A stretch of 64,000 bases of DNA from Vicinamibacterales bacterium (lineage in GTDB: Bacteria; Acidobacteriota; Vicinamibacteria; Vicinamibacterales; 2-12-FULL-66-21): NCBI GenBank assembly GCA_035699745.1, contig DASSPH010000107.1, forward strand, positions 62,001 through 126,000, written 5' to 3'. A program made the translations under genes and the position numbers. The notes under the pieces were generated by a model. That model was not told where the DNA came from. It did no database searches and was given only the letters and a program-made list of their open reading frames with translations. Shown here one piece after another: positions 49,543 through 57,903 of this stretch; the stretch's first letter is position 1, and each line of letters opens with the position of its first letter.

Positions 49543-51171
49543 ATGACCAGTCCGACGCCAGAGGTGCCGGCGGGCGCCGAGGCGCTCGGCGAGATCGAAA
49601 CCCGGGCGCGCGAGATCGCGCGGCGCCGCACCTTCGCCATCATTTCCCATCCCGACGCGGGCAAGACGACGCTGACGGAAAAGCTGCTGCTGTACGCGGG
49701 CGCGATCGAGCTGGCGGGGGCGGTGCGGGGGCGGAAGTCGCAGCGCCACGCGGTGTCGGACTTCATGGAGATGGAACAGCAGCGCGGGATCTCGATCAGC
49801 GCCGCGGCCCTCGAATTCGAGCTCGACGGCCATCACGTGACGCTGCTGGACACGCCGGGCCACCAGGATTTCAGCGAAGACACCTACCGCACGCTCCTGG
49901 CCGTCGACAGCGTCGTGATGGTGCTGGACGCCGCCAAGGGGATCGAGCCGCAGACGCGGAAGCTGTTCGAGGTCTGCCGCCAGCGCGGACTCCCGGTCCT
50001 CACGTTCATCAACAAGCTGGACCAGCCGTCGCTCGATCCGTTCGAGCTCCTCGATCAGATCGAACGCGTGCTGGGGATTGCGGCGGCGCCGATGAACTGG
50101 CCGCTGGGGGACGGCGTCGATTTCGCCGGTGTGTACGACCTGGAGAAGAACACCGTTCTCCTCTACGAGCGCGGCGCGCGCGGACAGCGCACCGAGCCGG
50201 TCACGGTCGAGGATCCGACCGACGCGGCGCTGGGGGAGATGATCGGCGCCGAACGGCAGCGCCACCTGATCGACGCGGTCGAGATGATCTCCGGCGCCGG
50301 AACGCGCTTCGATCTGGAGGCGTACCGGGCCGAGCGGCAGACGCCGGTGTTCTTCGGCAGCGCGTTGAATGACTTCGGCGTCGAGCCGTTCCTCCGCGCG
50401 CTGCTGGCGCTCGCCCCCAGCCCGGCGCCGCGGCCGGCCGAGCACGGGACCGTCCACCCGGCGGACCCCGACTTCTCGGGGTTCGTGTTCAAGATGCAGG
50501 CGAACATGAATCCGCGCCACCGCGATCGCGTCGCCTTCGTCCGCGTCTGTTCGGGGCGTCTGTCGAAGGACATGGCCGCGGTGAACGAGCGGCAGGGCAC
50601 GACGATCCGGCTGTCGCGCGTCTACCGGTTCTTCGGACGCGATCGTGAGACGGTGCCGGAGGCATATCCGGGGGACGTCATCGGCCTGGTCAATCCCGGG
50701 CGGCTGGCGATCGGGGACACGATCTACTCCGGCCGGCGGGTGAAGTTCCCGCCCATTCCGCAGTTCCCCGCCGAACGGTTCGCCTACCTGCGTCCGGCGG
50801 ACGTCCGGCACAAGCGGTTCGACGAGGCCGTGCAGCAGCTCGAGGAGGAAGGGCTGATGCAGGTCTTCACGCCGCAGACCGGGCTTCGCCACCCGATCGT
50901 CGGGGTGGTCGGTGCGCTCCAGTTCGACGTCATCGAGGCGCGGCTGCAGTCGGAGTACGGCATCAAGGCGGTTCTCGAGCCGCTGCCCCACGTCACGGCC
51001 CGCTGGCCGCTGCCGCAGTCGGAAAGCGCCAGGCCGCTGTCGCTGACCACCTCGGGCGCGCTGCCGCTGAAGGATCGGCTCGACCGCGACGTCATCCTGT
51101 TCGAGTCGGTCTGGGAGCTGCGCTACGTGTCGGAGGCAAACCCCGACTACAAGTTCGTGGACACGCTGTAG
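49543..51171 (+). CDS. prfC: Peptide chain release factor 3
   Basis: This 542-residue translational GTPase recycles RF1/RF2 from the ribosome. G1 is S-H-P-D-A-G-K-T-T-L-T-E (near 35-46), G3 D-T-P-G-H-Q-D-F-S-E-D-T-Y, G4 F-I-N-K-L-D. The RF3-specific M-N-W-P-L-G and the C-terminal H-P-I-V-G-V-V-G-A-L-Q-F-D-V are present. The open frame extends far upstream, but the ATG at 49543 matches the family start and has a TACACT -10 6 nt away. Confidence 0.96.
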   Translation: MTSPTPEVPAGAEALGEIETRAREIARRRTFAIISHPDAGKTTLTEKLLLYAGAIELAGAVRGRKSQRHAVSDFMEMEQQRGISISAAALEFELDGHHVTLLDTPGHQDFSEDTYRTLLAVDSVVMVLDAAKGIEPQTRKLFEVCRQRGLPVLTFINKLDQPSLDPFELLDQIERVLGIAAAPMNWPLGDGVDFAGVYDLEKNTVLLYERGARGQRTEPVTVEDPTDAALGEMIGAERQRHLIDAVEMISGAGTRFDLEAYRAERQTPVFFGSALNDFGVEPFLRALLALAPSPAPRPAEHGTVHPADPDFSGFVFKMQANMNPRHRDRVAFVRVCSGRLSKDMAAVNERQGTTIRLSRVYRFFGRDRETVPEAYPGDVIGLVNPGRLAIGDTIYSGRRVKFPPIPQFPAERFAYLRPADVRHKRFDEAVQQLEEEGLMQVFTPQTGLRHPIVGVVGALQFDVIEARLQSEYGIKAVLEPLPHVTARWPLPQSESARPLSLTTSGALPLKDRLDRDVILFESVWELRYVSEANPDYKFVDTL

Positions 51172-51227
51172 GGGCCGAGGGGCTCCGGGAACGCGCGCGA
51201 GGGTTCCTGCATCCAATAGTCAGGACC

Positions 51228-51893
51228 ATGTCAGCCCCAGCAGATGCCCTGCTCGCCTCCCGCACGGCGGACGGCGACGAGGAAGCGTTCGAAGCGCTGA
51301 TGCGGCGCTTCAATCAGAAGCTCTTCCGCGTCGCCCGCTCGATCCTGAAGAACGACGCGGATGCCGAAGACGTCCTGCAGGAGGCGTATCTGCAGGCCTA
51401 CCGCCGCATGAGCGATTTCCGCGGCGACGCCCAGCTCGGCACGTGGCTCACGCGCATCGTCATCAACCAGGCGCTCATGCGGCTGCGCGCAGACAAGCGG
51501 GATCGCGTCGTGGTCTCGTTCAGCGGCAGCGGGGACGACGAGCGGGACCTCGGGGCCGAGATCGCGGACGAGAAGGCGGAGTCGCCGACCGACGCGGCGC
51601 TCCGCGGAGAGATCCGCCGGCTGCTCGAACATCATATCGACGCGCTGCCGATGCCGATGCGCACCGTGCTCGTCATGCGCGACGTCGAGGAGATGTCCGT
51701 GCAGGAGACGGCCGACTGCCTGGGCATTCCGCCGGCCACGGTGCGGACGCGGCTGTTTCGCGCCAGAGCGATGCTGCGCGACATGCTGGCGCGCGACACC
51801 GATGCCGCAACCCTCGGCCTGTTCGGCTTCGACGGGGTGCGCTGCGACCGCATCGTCGCCGGCGTGCTGGCGCGCATCCGCGCGGCAGGCTGA
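51228..51893 (+). CDS. ECF-type sigma factor (no anti-sigma gene)
   Basis: The 221-residue sigma factor has region 2 (D-A-E-D-V-L-Q-E-A-Y-L-Q-A-Y-R-R-M) and region 4 (E-E-M-S-V-Q-E-T-A-D-C-L-G-I-P-P-A-T-V), followed by a tail of about 45 residues. It is followed by DUF4142 and cupredoxin genes, making a three-gene group with all products after the sigma factor exported. No anti-sigma gene is seen. Sigma regulation by another route or by the tail is possible. Confidence 0.88.
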   Translation: MSAPADALLASRTADGDEEAFEALMRRFNQKLFRVARSILKNDADAEDVLQEAYLQAYRRMSDFRGDAQLGTWLTRIVINQALMRLRADKRDRVVVSFSGSGDDERDLGAEIADEKAESPTDAALRGEIRRLLEHHIDALPMPMRTVLVMRDVEEMSVQETADCLGIPPATVRTRLFRARAMLRDMLARDTDAATLGLFGFDGVRCDRIVAGVLARIRAAG

Positions 51894-51954
51894 ACGCCCC
51901 GGGGGGAACATCCGCGCTCCGCCCTGCATCGAATGAGCAGGAAAAGGAGCCCGA

Positions 51955-52473
51955 ATGAAGACAGCACTCATCGCGGCCGGCGCTTTCTGCCTCTGCGCCG
52001 CCGCCGCATCCGCACAAACGATCAACGACGCGCAGATCGCGTCGATCGTCGTTACCGCCAACCAGGTCGACGTCGACGCCGGCAGGCTCGCCGCGGCCAC
52101 CACGCAGAACGCCGAAGTGAAGAAGTTCGCGCAACTGATGGTCACCGACCATAGCGGCGTCAACCGGCAGGCGGTGGATCTGGCGGCGAAGCTGAAGGTG
52201 ACGCCGCAGGACAACGACACGAGCAGGAGCCTCAAGGCCGGCGGCGAGAAGAACGTGGCGCACCTGAAGACGCTCAAAGGGGCGGCGTTCGACAAGGCCT
52301 ACGTCGATCACGAGGTCACGTATCACCAGTCCGTGCTCGACGCCCTGGACAAGACGCTGATCCCCAACGCCGCCAATGCGGAGCTGAAGGCGCTGCTCGT
52401 CAAGGTGCGGCCGGCCTTCGTGGCGCATCTCGAGCACGCGAAGCACCTGCAGGGATCCCTGGGGAAGCCATGA
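51955..52473 (+). CDS. Exported DUF4142 (ferritin-like) protein
   Basis: The 172-residue product has a signal peptide (A-A-A-A-S-A-Q) and a four-helix DUF4142 domain with helix one containing Q-I-A-S-I-V-V-T-A-N-Q-V and repeated acid/His residues (M-V-T-D-H-S-G-V-N, D-H-E-V-T-Y-H-Q-S-V). DUF4142 proteins are induced by stress in many soil bacteria; the fold suggests metal or oxidant handling. AAGGAG lies 6 bp before the ATG. It overlaps the cupredoxin gene by 4 bp. Confidence 0.9.
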   Translation: MKTALIAAGAFCLCAAAASAQTINDAQIASIVVTANQVDVDAGRLAAATTQNAEVKKFAQLMVTDHSGVNRQAVDLAAKLKVTPQDNDTSRSLKAGGEKNVAHLKTLKGAAFDKAYVDHEVTYHQSVLDALDKTLIPNAANAELKALLVKVRPAFVAHLEHAKHLQGSLGKP

Positions 52474-52817
52474 CCGCGCGAGCCCTGGCGCTGCCGATCC
52501 TCGCAATGGCCTTCGCCGCGTGGATCGGCGGCGCCGCGCTCGACGCCCAGCGCGGCCCGGCGCGGAAACGAGGGACGCACACGGTCACCATCGACGGTGC
52601 GCAGTTCAGTCCGGCGACGCTGACCGTGAAAGCCGGTGACACCGTCGTGTGGGTGAACAAGGACATCCTCGCGCACACCGCGACGGCGGCGAAGGGAGCC
52701 TTCGATTCGAACGTGATTCAGCCGGGGAAGTCGTGGCGCTTCGTGGCGAAGGCGAAGGGACGGTTTCCCTATACCTGCGCGTTCCACCCGATGAACGGCA
52801 CGCTGATCGTCCGTTAG
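52470..52817 (+). CDS. Plastocyanin/amicyanin-like cupredoxin
   Basis: The 115-residue exported blue copper protein has a signal peptide, then V-T-I-D-G-A-Q-F-S-P and the copper ligands His in I-L-A-H-T-A-T (about 70), Cys and His in Y-T-C-A-F-H-P-M (about 101-106) and the Met. It can carry electrons in the periplasm. It overlaps the DUF4142 gene and converges with the VWA gene (4-bp stop overlap). Confidence 0.92.
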   Translation: MTARALALPILAMAFAAWIGGAALDAQRGPARKRGTHTVTIDGAQFSPATLTVKAGDTVVWVNKDILAHTATAAKGAFDSNVIQPGKSWRFVAKAKGRFPYTCAFHPMNGTLIVR

Positions 52818-53746
52818 CCTCCGAAATAGCCGGCGCGCGCCTTCACCGTGATGGCCGGGCGCCGGACTTTCACGTCGATCCGCCGCCACTGCGGATCGTC
52901 GGCGGCCTCGATCCCCAGCAGATACTGGTGACGCAGATCGGCGACGAGCGCCGCCGCGGCCATCACCGTCTGGCCGACCGAGCTCGCAAACGCGAACTGG
53001 CCGCCCGTCCACGCCGCCAGGTCGCGCAGGTCGGCGGCATCGGCTTCGCGGGCGGCGGCGCGGTGAGCCGCCTCGAACTGCTCGGACGGCGGAACCGTGG
53101 CGACGACATAGACGGGCACGTCGATCGACGCGGCGATGCCGGACACTTCACCCGCCGACAGGCGGCTGCTCGTATCGGCGCCATCGGTCAGCACGACGAT
53201 GGCTTTGCTCGATCCGGCGCGCCCGGCCAGCCGCCTCGCGGTCGCGGCCGTGGCGTCGTAGAGGGACGTCGATCCGAACGGCTCGAACTCGTCGAGGCCG
53301 TCGGCCAGGCTCTTGATGTCGCGCGTGAAGCCGCGGCGCTCGTGCAGCGCCTCGTCGAACGCGAACAGGGCGACTTCGTCCCGCCCGCCCACCAGCTGCG
53401 CCAGCACCGAGTCGTAGGCCTGCCGCGCCATCGCCACCTTGCCGCTCAACCGCATGCTGCCGCTCATGTCCACGAGGATCGCGAGGGTAATCGGGGACTC
53501 GCGATCGGCGCGCAGCGACAGGACGCGGCGGAGCTGGCCGTTGTCGCGGATCTCGAAGTCTTCAGGCTTGAGGCCGGTGACCAGCTTGCCCTGGCGATCG
53601 CGGACCGACGCGTTGATCGTCACCACGTCGAGCGCGCTGCGGAACGTCGCGCGCGGCGCCTGAGGGTCCTGCGCCGACGACGCTGCCGGCACACCGGCGC
53701 ACAGGGCCGCGATCGCCGCGGCGGCGGCAAAATGTCTGATGGACAT
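52814..53746 (-). CDS. Secreted VWA-domain protein (TIGR03436-like)
   Basis: The 310-residue product has a signal peptide (A-S-S-A-Q) and a beta-sandwich start (V-T-I-N-A-S-V-R-D-R-Q-G-K-L-V-T-G). A VWA domain with intact MIDAS follows: I-L-V-D-M-S-G-S-M-R-L-S-G-K (DxSxS, near 92-100) and later V-V-L-T-D-G-A-D-T. Unlike the other two VWA-like proteins of this window its metal site is complete. It is monocistronic and convergent with the cupredoxin gene. Role unknown in this family. Confidence 0.9.
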   Translation of the reverse strand: MSIRHFAAAAAIAALCAGVPAASSAQDPQAPRATFRSALDVVTINASVRDRQGKLVTGLKPEDFEIRDNGQLRRVLSLRADRESPITLAILVDMSGSMRLSGKVAMARQAYDSVLAQLVGGRDEVALFAFDEALHERRGFTRDIKSLADGLDEFEPFGSTSLYDATAATARRLAGRAGSSKAIVVLTDGADTSSRLSAGEVSGIAASIDVPVYVVATVPPSEQFEAAHRAAAREADAADLRDLAAWTGGQFAFASSVGQTVMAAAALVADLRHQYLLGIEAADDPQWRRIDVKVRRPAITVKARAGYFGG

Positions 53747-53859
53747 GGTCGTACACTCCGCTCGGACGCGAGCGAATCGGACGCAAGCTGCTGGGGAGGC
53801 CAGGATTGTAGCACGAACGGCGCGCGCCGCAGCCGCCGTGCAACGGCGTGAAGTTGTTG

Positions 53860-53865
53860 TAGACT
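53860..53865 (+). promoter_or_regulatory. -10-like TAGACT ahead of response regulator
   Basis: TAGACT ends 10 nt before the ATG, and the intervening CTCCGCCCCC cannot pair with the anti-Shine-Dalgarno. It fits a short-leader or leaderless transcript. Confidence 0.45.
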
Positions 53866-53875
53866 CTCCGCCCCC

Positions 53876-54274
53876 ATGCCCGACCGGTCGCGCGGCGGCG
53901 GAAAGCCGCCCCTAATCCTCGTGGTCGACGACAACCTCGACGCCCGCGAGATGTACTGCACGTACCTGCGGCACGAGGGGTTCGACTGCATCGAGGCGGA
54001 GGACGGCGCGGAAGCGCTGCGTCTCACACGCGCCCATCGTCCGGTGGTCGTGCTGATGGACGCCACGATGCCTGGCGTGGACGGCTGGCAGGCGATCCAG
54101 CAGCTGCGCTCCGAGCCGGAGCTTCGCGGCACGGCGGTGGTCATGCTGACCGCGCACGCGTTCGACGAGCATCGCCGCCGCGCCGAGGCGGTCGGCGCCG
54201 ACGCGTTCCTCGCCAAGCCGGTGCTGCCCGACGAACTCGCCAACCAGATCCGCGACCTGCTGCGCCTCGCCTGA
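53876..54274 (+). CDS. Single-domain response regulator
   Basis: The 132-residue receiver has the acidic pair D-D-N in V-V-D-D-N-L-D-A-R, the phosphoacceptor Asp in L-M-D-A-T-M-P-G-V-D-G-W (near 60), the conserved Thr in M-L-T-A-H-A and Lys in L-A-K-P-V. There is no output domain, so it acts through protein interaction or phosphorelay. No histidine kinase is next to it. A small membrane ORF and a hydrolase follow in the same direction. Confidence 0.93.
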   Translation: MPDRSRGGGKPPLILVVDDNLDAREMYCTYLRHEGFDCIEAEDGAEALRLTRAHRPVVVLMDATMPGVDGWQAIQQLRSEPELRGTAVVMLTAHAFDEHRRRAEAVGADAFLAKPVLPDELANQIRDLLRLA

Positions 54275-54317
54275 CCGGAGCGGGCGCGAGCGACAAGCCG
54301 CCAAGTGTGGAGGAACG

Positions 54318-54434
54318 ATGAATTCCCTGAGTTTCACCGTCGTCGGCCTGCTCATGGTGGCGGTCCAGGCCGCCTACTACTTCGCGATCGTCTACTTCGC
54401 GACGCGACTCGCGATCCGTCACGAGCGGCGGTAA
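54318..54434 (+). CDS. 38-residue membrane microprotein
   Basis: This short ORF starts at an ATG with a good GGAGGA 5 bp upstream and encodes a hydrophobic helix (about 7-30: V-V-G-L-L-M-V-A-V-Q-A-A-Y-Y-F) with a basic tail (A-I-R-H-E-R-R). Its TAA overlaps the ATG of the hydrolase (TAATG), so the two are coupled. Size, ribosome site and helix suggest a real inner-membrane microprotein. No homologue is known to me. Confidence 0.55.
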   Translation: MNSLSFTVVGLLMVAVQAAYYFAIVYFATRLAIRHERR

Positions 54435-56026
54435 TGGTGCGCCTGTCTTCCCGGCTCCGTCCGCTGCCCGCGCTCGTCTTCTTCGTGCTGACCGCCGCGG
54501 CGGCATCCGCGCAGCCCGCGCCGCTCGACGCGCTGTGGACGCCGGAGCGGCTGCAGAAGATCCGCGACCGCTCGACGCTGAATCTGCAGATCGTCCCGCG
54601 CACGGGCTATTACGAGGTGTTCTACGACTCGGAGGCGGGGGACGCGAAGTGGGCCGACAGCGGTCCGCCGTACGCGGTGCACACCGGGGGGACGATTCGG
54701 ATCCACGGCTACCTGGCGGCGCCGGCCGGTCCCGCGCCGCGTCCCGCGCTCGTCGTCGGACACGGGCACGGCGGGCACGGCGATCCGGACGTGCCGCGGG
54801 CGCTCGCCGCACTCGGCTACGGCGCGTTCTCCATCGACGGACCGCGTTCGGGGCTGTCGACCGGCGGCCCGGAAGATACCGAGCAGGCCTGGATTTCCGT
54901 CGAGGAGCAGGCCAATTCTCCGTCGCCCGACGTCAGCTTTCTCTATCATTGGGCCTACGCGGGCATGCGCGCGCTGACGGTACTCGAAGCGCTGGCAACG
55001 ATCCCCGGCAACCCGCTGCACATCGACGCCTCACGCCTCGGCATCGTCGGCGCCTCGATGGGCGGGCAGCTCACCTACTACGTGAACGGCATCGACGACC
55101 GCGTCAAGGCAGCGGTGGGCATCGCGGTGGCGGGCGACTGGCGGAACGTGATGCAGTACGAGGGAGCCTGGCTGTATCACGGCCTCTACTACTACACGCG
55201 GGATGGAATGCCGTCGGGACAGGATGCGCTGAACGCGATCGCCGGCTGCGACGATCCGACGCTGCAGACGTTTCTCGACTACTTCGATCCGATCCGGTAT
55301 GCCCCGACGCAGCACGGCCCGCTGCTGACGATCGTCGGCTCGCACGATCAGTACTTCGTCGCGCCGGGGATCAACACCACCTTCGACGCGGTCGAGTCCG
55401 CGGGCACTTCCGATCGCTTCATCAAGCGGTTGTTCATCGCCCCCAACGGCAAGCACGGCGTCGTGGACGGTCCCGACGCGGTGTCGACGATTCTCACCCT
55501 GATCGGCACGATCGACGGCTGGCTGAAGTATGCCTTCGAAGCCGGCCCGGTTCCGGTACAGACACCGACGCTGACGACGGCGGCCGGGGGATCGTGGATG
55601 GCATTCCGCGTCGCCACGACGGCGGGCGCGGCGCCCGTGCTCGGGATCCGGCTGCACGTCGCCTCGCAAATGGACAGCGTGCCCGACCTCGCCTGCGACT
55701 TCGCCACGGTGCCGACCTTCCGGCTCGGATCCGATTTCTACGGATTCGTGCCGATCGGGCAGGCGATGCCGTGCGGTCCGCCGCTCACGCCCGCCAACGT
55801 CGTGTACTTCGCATCCGCCACCGACACGGCAGGCTATACGGCAAGCTCGAAGCTGCACTACCGCGGCAGCGAGATGGCGTTCGGCCAGGGATTCGTGCCG
55901 CGCATCGAGCATTGGCGCGGCGACGACTTCCCGGTCCCGCCCGCACCGGTCTGCGGCGGCGTGGGGCTGCCGCCACTGTCTGCTACGGCGTCATGGTCGC
56001 ACGCGTCCAGCCGCTCACGGAATTGA
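54434..56026 (+). CDS. Secreted alpha/beta hydrolase (esterase or acylpeptide-hydrolase-like)
   Basis: The 530-residue product has a signal peptide (V-F-F-V-L-T-A-A-A-A-S-A-Q). A lipase/esterase domain follows with oxyanion H-G-H-G-G-H-G and nucleophile elbow G-A-S-M-G-G (Ser near 206), plus G-S-H-D-Q-Y-F (likely Asp) and N-G-K-H-G-V (likely His). A separate beta-rich C-terminal part (about 370-520) follows. The start at 54434 is coupled to the microprotein. It overlaps the convergent pabBC gene by 44 bp. Substrate unknown. Confidence 0.85.
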   Translation: MVRLSSRLRPLPALVFFVLTAAAASAQPAPLDALWTPERLQKIRDRSTLNLQIVPRTGYYEVFYDSEAGDAKWADSGPPYAVHTGGTIRIHGYLAAPAGPAPRPALVVGHGHGGHGDPDVPRALAALGYGAFSIDGPRSGLSTGGPEDTEQAWISVEEQANSPSPDVSFLYHWAYAGMRALTVLEALATIPGNPLHIDASRLGIVGASMGGQLTYYVNGIDDRVKAAVGIAVAGDWRNVMQYEGAWLYHGLYYYTRDGMPSGQDALNAIAGCDDPTLQTFLDYFDPIRYAPTQHGPLLTIVGSHDQYFVAPGINTTFDAVESAGTSDRFIKRLFIAPNGKHGVVDGPDAVSTILTLIGTIDGWLKYAFEAGPVPVQTPTLTTAAGGSWMAFRVATTAGAAPVLGIRLHVASQMDSVPDLACDFATVPTFRLGSDFYGFVPIGQAMPCGPPLTPANVVYFASATDTAGYTASSKLHYRGSEMAFGQGFVPRIEHWRGDDFPVPPAPVCGGVGLPPLSATASWSHASSRSRN

Positions 56027-57737
56027 CGATCCAGACTGCAGTCGCGGCGGCCAGATCGTCCGGCGTGATGCGGGCGATTTGGATCTCGCCTCTGTCGAGC
56101 AGTTCGGCGCGAAACGTGCCGGCGAGCAGTCCGCATTCGACGGGCGGCGTGACTTTTCGTCCGGCAATCTCGGCGACGACGTTGTGCGTGGTGGCTTCGG
56201 TGACCTCGCCGGCGGCGTTCCAGAGGATGACGACGTCCGCATCGGGACGCGACGCGCGCGCCGCGTCGTAGACATCGCGCCGCGTCGTCTTGTGGTAGAG
56301 GAACACGTCGAGGGCGTCGATCGGGCCCGGGGCGAGCGCCGCGCGAACCGCCGCCGGACCGGGGATCAAATCGCTGACGTCGCAAGCGGCGGCGCCGCTA
56401 CGGCCGACGCGCAGCCGCACGCGCGCCGGAGCGGTCCGGCCGCGAACCGCGGCGGCGAGCGCGGCGTCCAGCTCTTCACGCCGCAGCGGAACGCCGAAAT
56501 AGCGCGCCGAGTCCGTGAGGCGCGCGAGGTGACGATCGAGCAGCGCGTATCCGTCCGCCGCGGTCCATTTCATCGTCTCGAGCAGTTCGAACGCCCCGGC
56601 ATCTGCCCGGGACGCGCCGCTGGTGAGAATCGCCGACTTCAGCAGACACTCCGCGTACTCGTCGCGATCGGTCGAGTCCCACACGATCCCGCTGCCGACG
56701 CCGAATTCCGCCCGGCGCGCGGCTTTGTCGATCGTCACCGTTCTGATCGCGACGTTGAAGTGCGCGTCTCCCGCCGGCGTCATGCACCCGATCGCACCGG
56801 TGTAGATGCCGCGCGGGGCCGTCTCGAGCGCCCGGATGATACCCATGGAGCTGTGCTTGGGCGCGCCGGTCACCGATCCGGACGGAAACAGCGCCTGGAA
56901 GATGCGGGACAGGCGCGGACGCGCCGGTTGATCGAGCTCCGCCGTCACTTCCGATGTCATCTGCCAGTGAGCCGGATAGCGTTCGACGTCGTATAGCGAC
57001 GTGACCGCGACACTGCCGTACCGGGCGATCCGTCCGAGATCGTTGCGGACCATGTCCACGACCATGACGTTCTCGGCGCGGTTCTTCTCCGACTCGCGCA
57101 GCCGCCGCGCTTGCCGCTCGTCGTCTTCGGTGTAGAGGCCCCGCCGCGCCGTCCCCTTCATCGGCCGGCAAGTGAGCCGTCCGTCCACCAGCGAGAAGAA
57201 CAGCTCCGGCGACGCCGAACAGATGGCATGCGCGTCCGTCTCGACGTAAGCGCCCCACTGCCCTGCCTGCGCACCGGCGAGGCGGCGCATCAGCGATGCC
57301 GGGTCGCCGCCGAACGACGCGCCGAGACGGAACGTGAAGTTGATCTGGTAGGTGTCGCCGCCGGCGATCCGTTCCTTGATCGCCTGGATCGCGCTGTCGT
57401 ACTGCCCCCGGTCGATCGACGGCTGCCAGGCGCCGGCCCGGTGCCCGCATCCGTCCGGCAGGGCGTCGAGCGTGCTGACGTTGGCGGGACGAAACAGACC
57501 GAAGCAGACGAGCGGCAGATCCATGGCCCGCGGCCCGACTGGCAGACCGAACGCGGCCGCCGCTTCATACGACACGAAGCCGGCGGCGAACAGACGCTCG
57601 CGCCGGACGCGCTCTTCGATCGTGTCGAGACATGCCGTTACCGCGCCGGCGCCGTCCGCATGGACGATCGCAACGGGATCCACGAAGCGGCGCCACGGCC
57701 CGCCCCAGGGCGTCTGGATGATGGCCTCGAATGCCAC
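55983..57737 (-). CDS. pabBC: Fused aminodeoxychorismate synthase component I and aminodeoxychorismate lyase
   Basis: The 584-residue protein joins PabB (about 1-370: R-P-M-K-G-T-A-R-R-G, S-P-E-L-F-F-S, N-x-R-A-E-N-V-M-V-V-D-M-V-R-N-D-L-G-R, F-P-S-G-S-V-T-G-A-P-K) to PabC-like lyase (about 380-584). The lyase carries the PLP Lys in Y-H-K-T-T-R-R-D and E-A-T-T-H-N-V. Together with a PabA glutamine amidotransferase, not seen in the window, it converts chorismate to 4-aminobenzoate for folate. The fusion is known in several lineages. The start is a GTG. It overlaps the hydrolase end antisense by 44 bp. Confidence 0.93.
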   Translation of the reverse strand: MAFEAIIQTPWGGPWRRFVDPVAIVHADGAGAVTACLDTIEERVRRERLFAAGFVSYEAAAAFGLPVGPRAMDLPLVCFGLFRPANVSTLDALPDGCGHRAGAWQPSIDRGQYDSAIQAIKERIAGGDTYQINFTFRLGASFGGDPASLMRRLAGAQAGQWGAYVETDAHAICSASPELFFSLVDGRLTCRPMKGTARRGLYTEDDERQARRLRESEKNRAENVMVVDMVRNDLGRIARYGSVAVTSLYDVERYPAHWQMTSEVTAELDQPARPRLSRIFQALFPSGSVTGAPKHSSMGIIRALETAPRGIYTGAIGCMTPAGDAHFNVAIRTVTIDKAARRAEFGVGSGIVWDSTDRDEYAECLLKSAILTSGASRADAGAFELLETMKWTAADGYALLDRHLARLTDSARYFGVPLRREELDAALAAAVRGRTAPARVRLRVGRSGAAACDVSDLIPGPAAVRAALAPGPIDALDVFLYHKTTRRDVYDAARASRPDADVVILWNAAGEVTEATTHNVVAEIAGRKVTPPVECGLLAGTFRAELLDRGEIQIARITPDDLAAATAVWIVNSVSGWTRATMTP

Positions 57738-57903
57738 GCGATCATTGTGTGCCGCTCAGCGCCGTTTGGGGACTTTTGCGCGCGCGGTGAAAGATTTCCC
57801 GTCGCGCCGCTGGCGGCAAGAGGAGATCGGCCGTCACGGCTCTCGCTGCGGGTGTCCTGCTTCTTGCACCACTTCACGCAGACACTCGCAACGGAGGTGT
57901 ACG

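Noticed and set aside
46825-51216. A 1463-codon minus-strand frame joining the heme protein to sequence opposite prfC
   Set aside because: The upstream part is antisense to the well-conserved prfC. The true start at 49497 gives a signal peptide.
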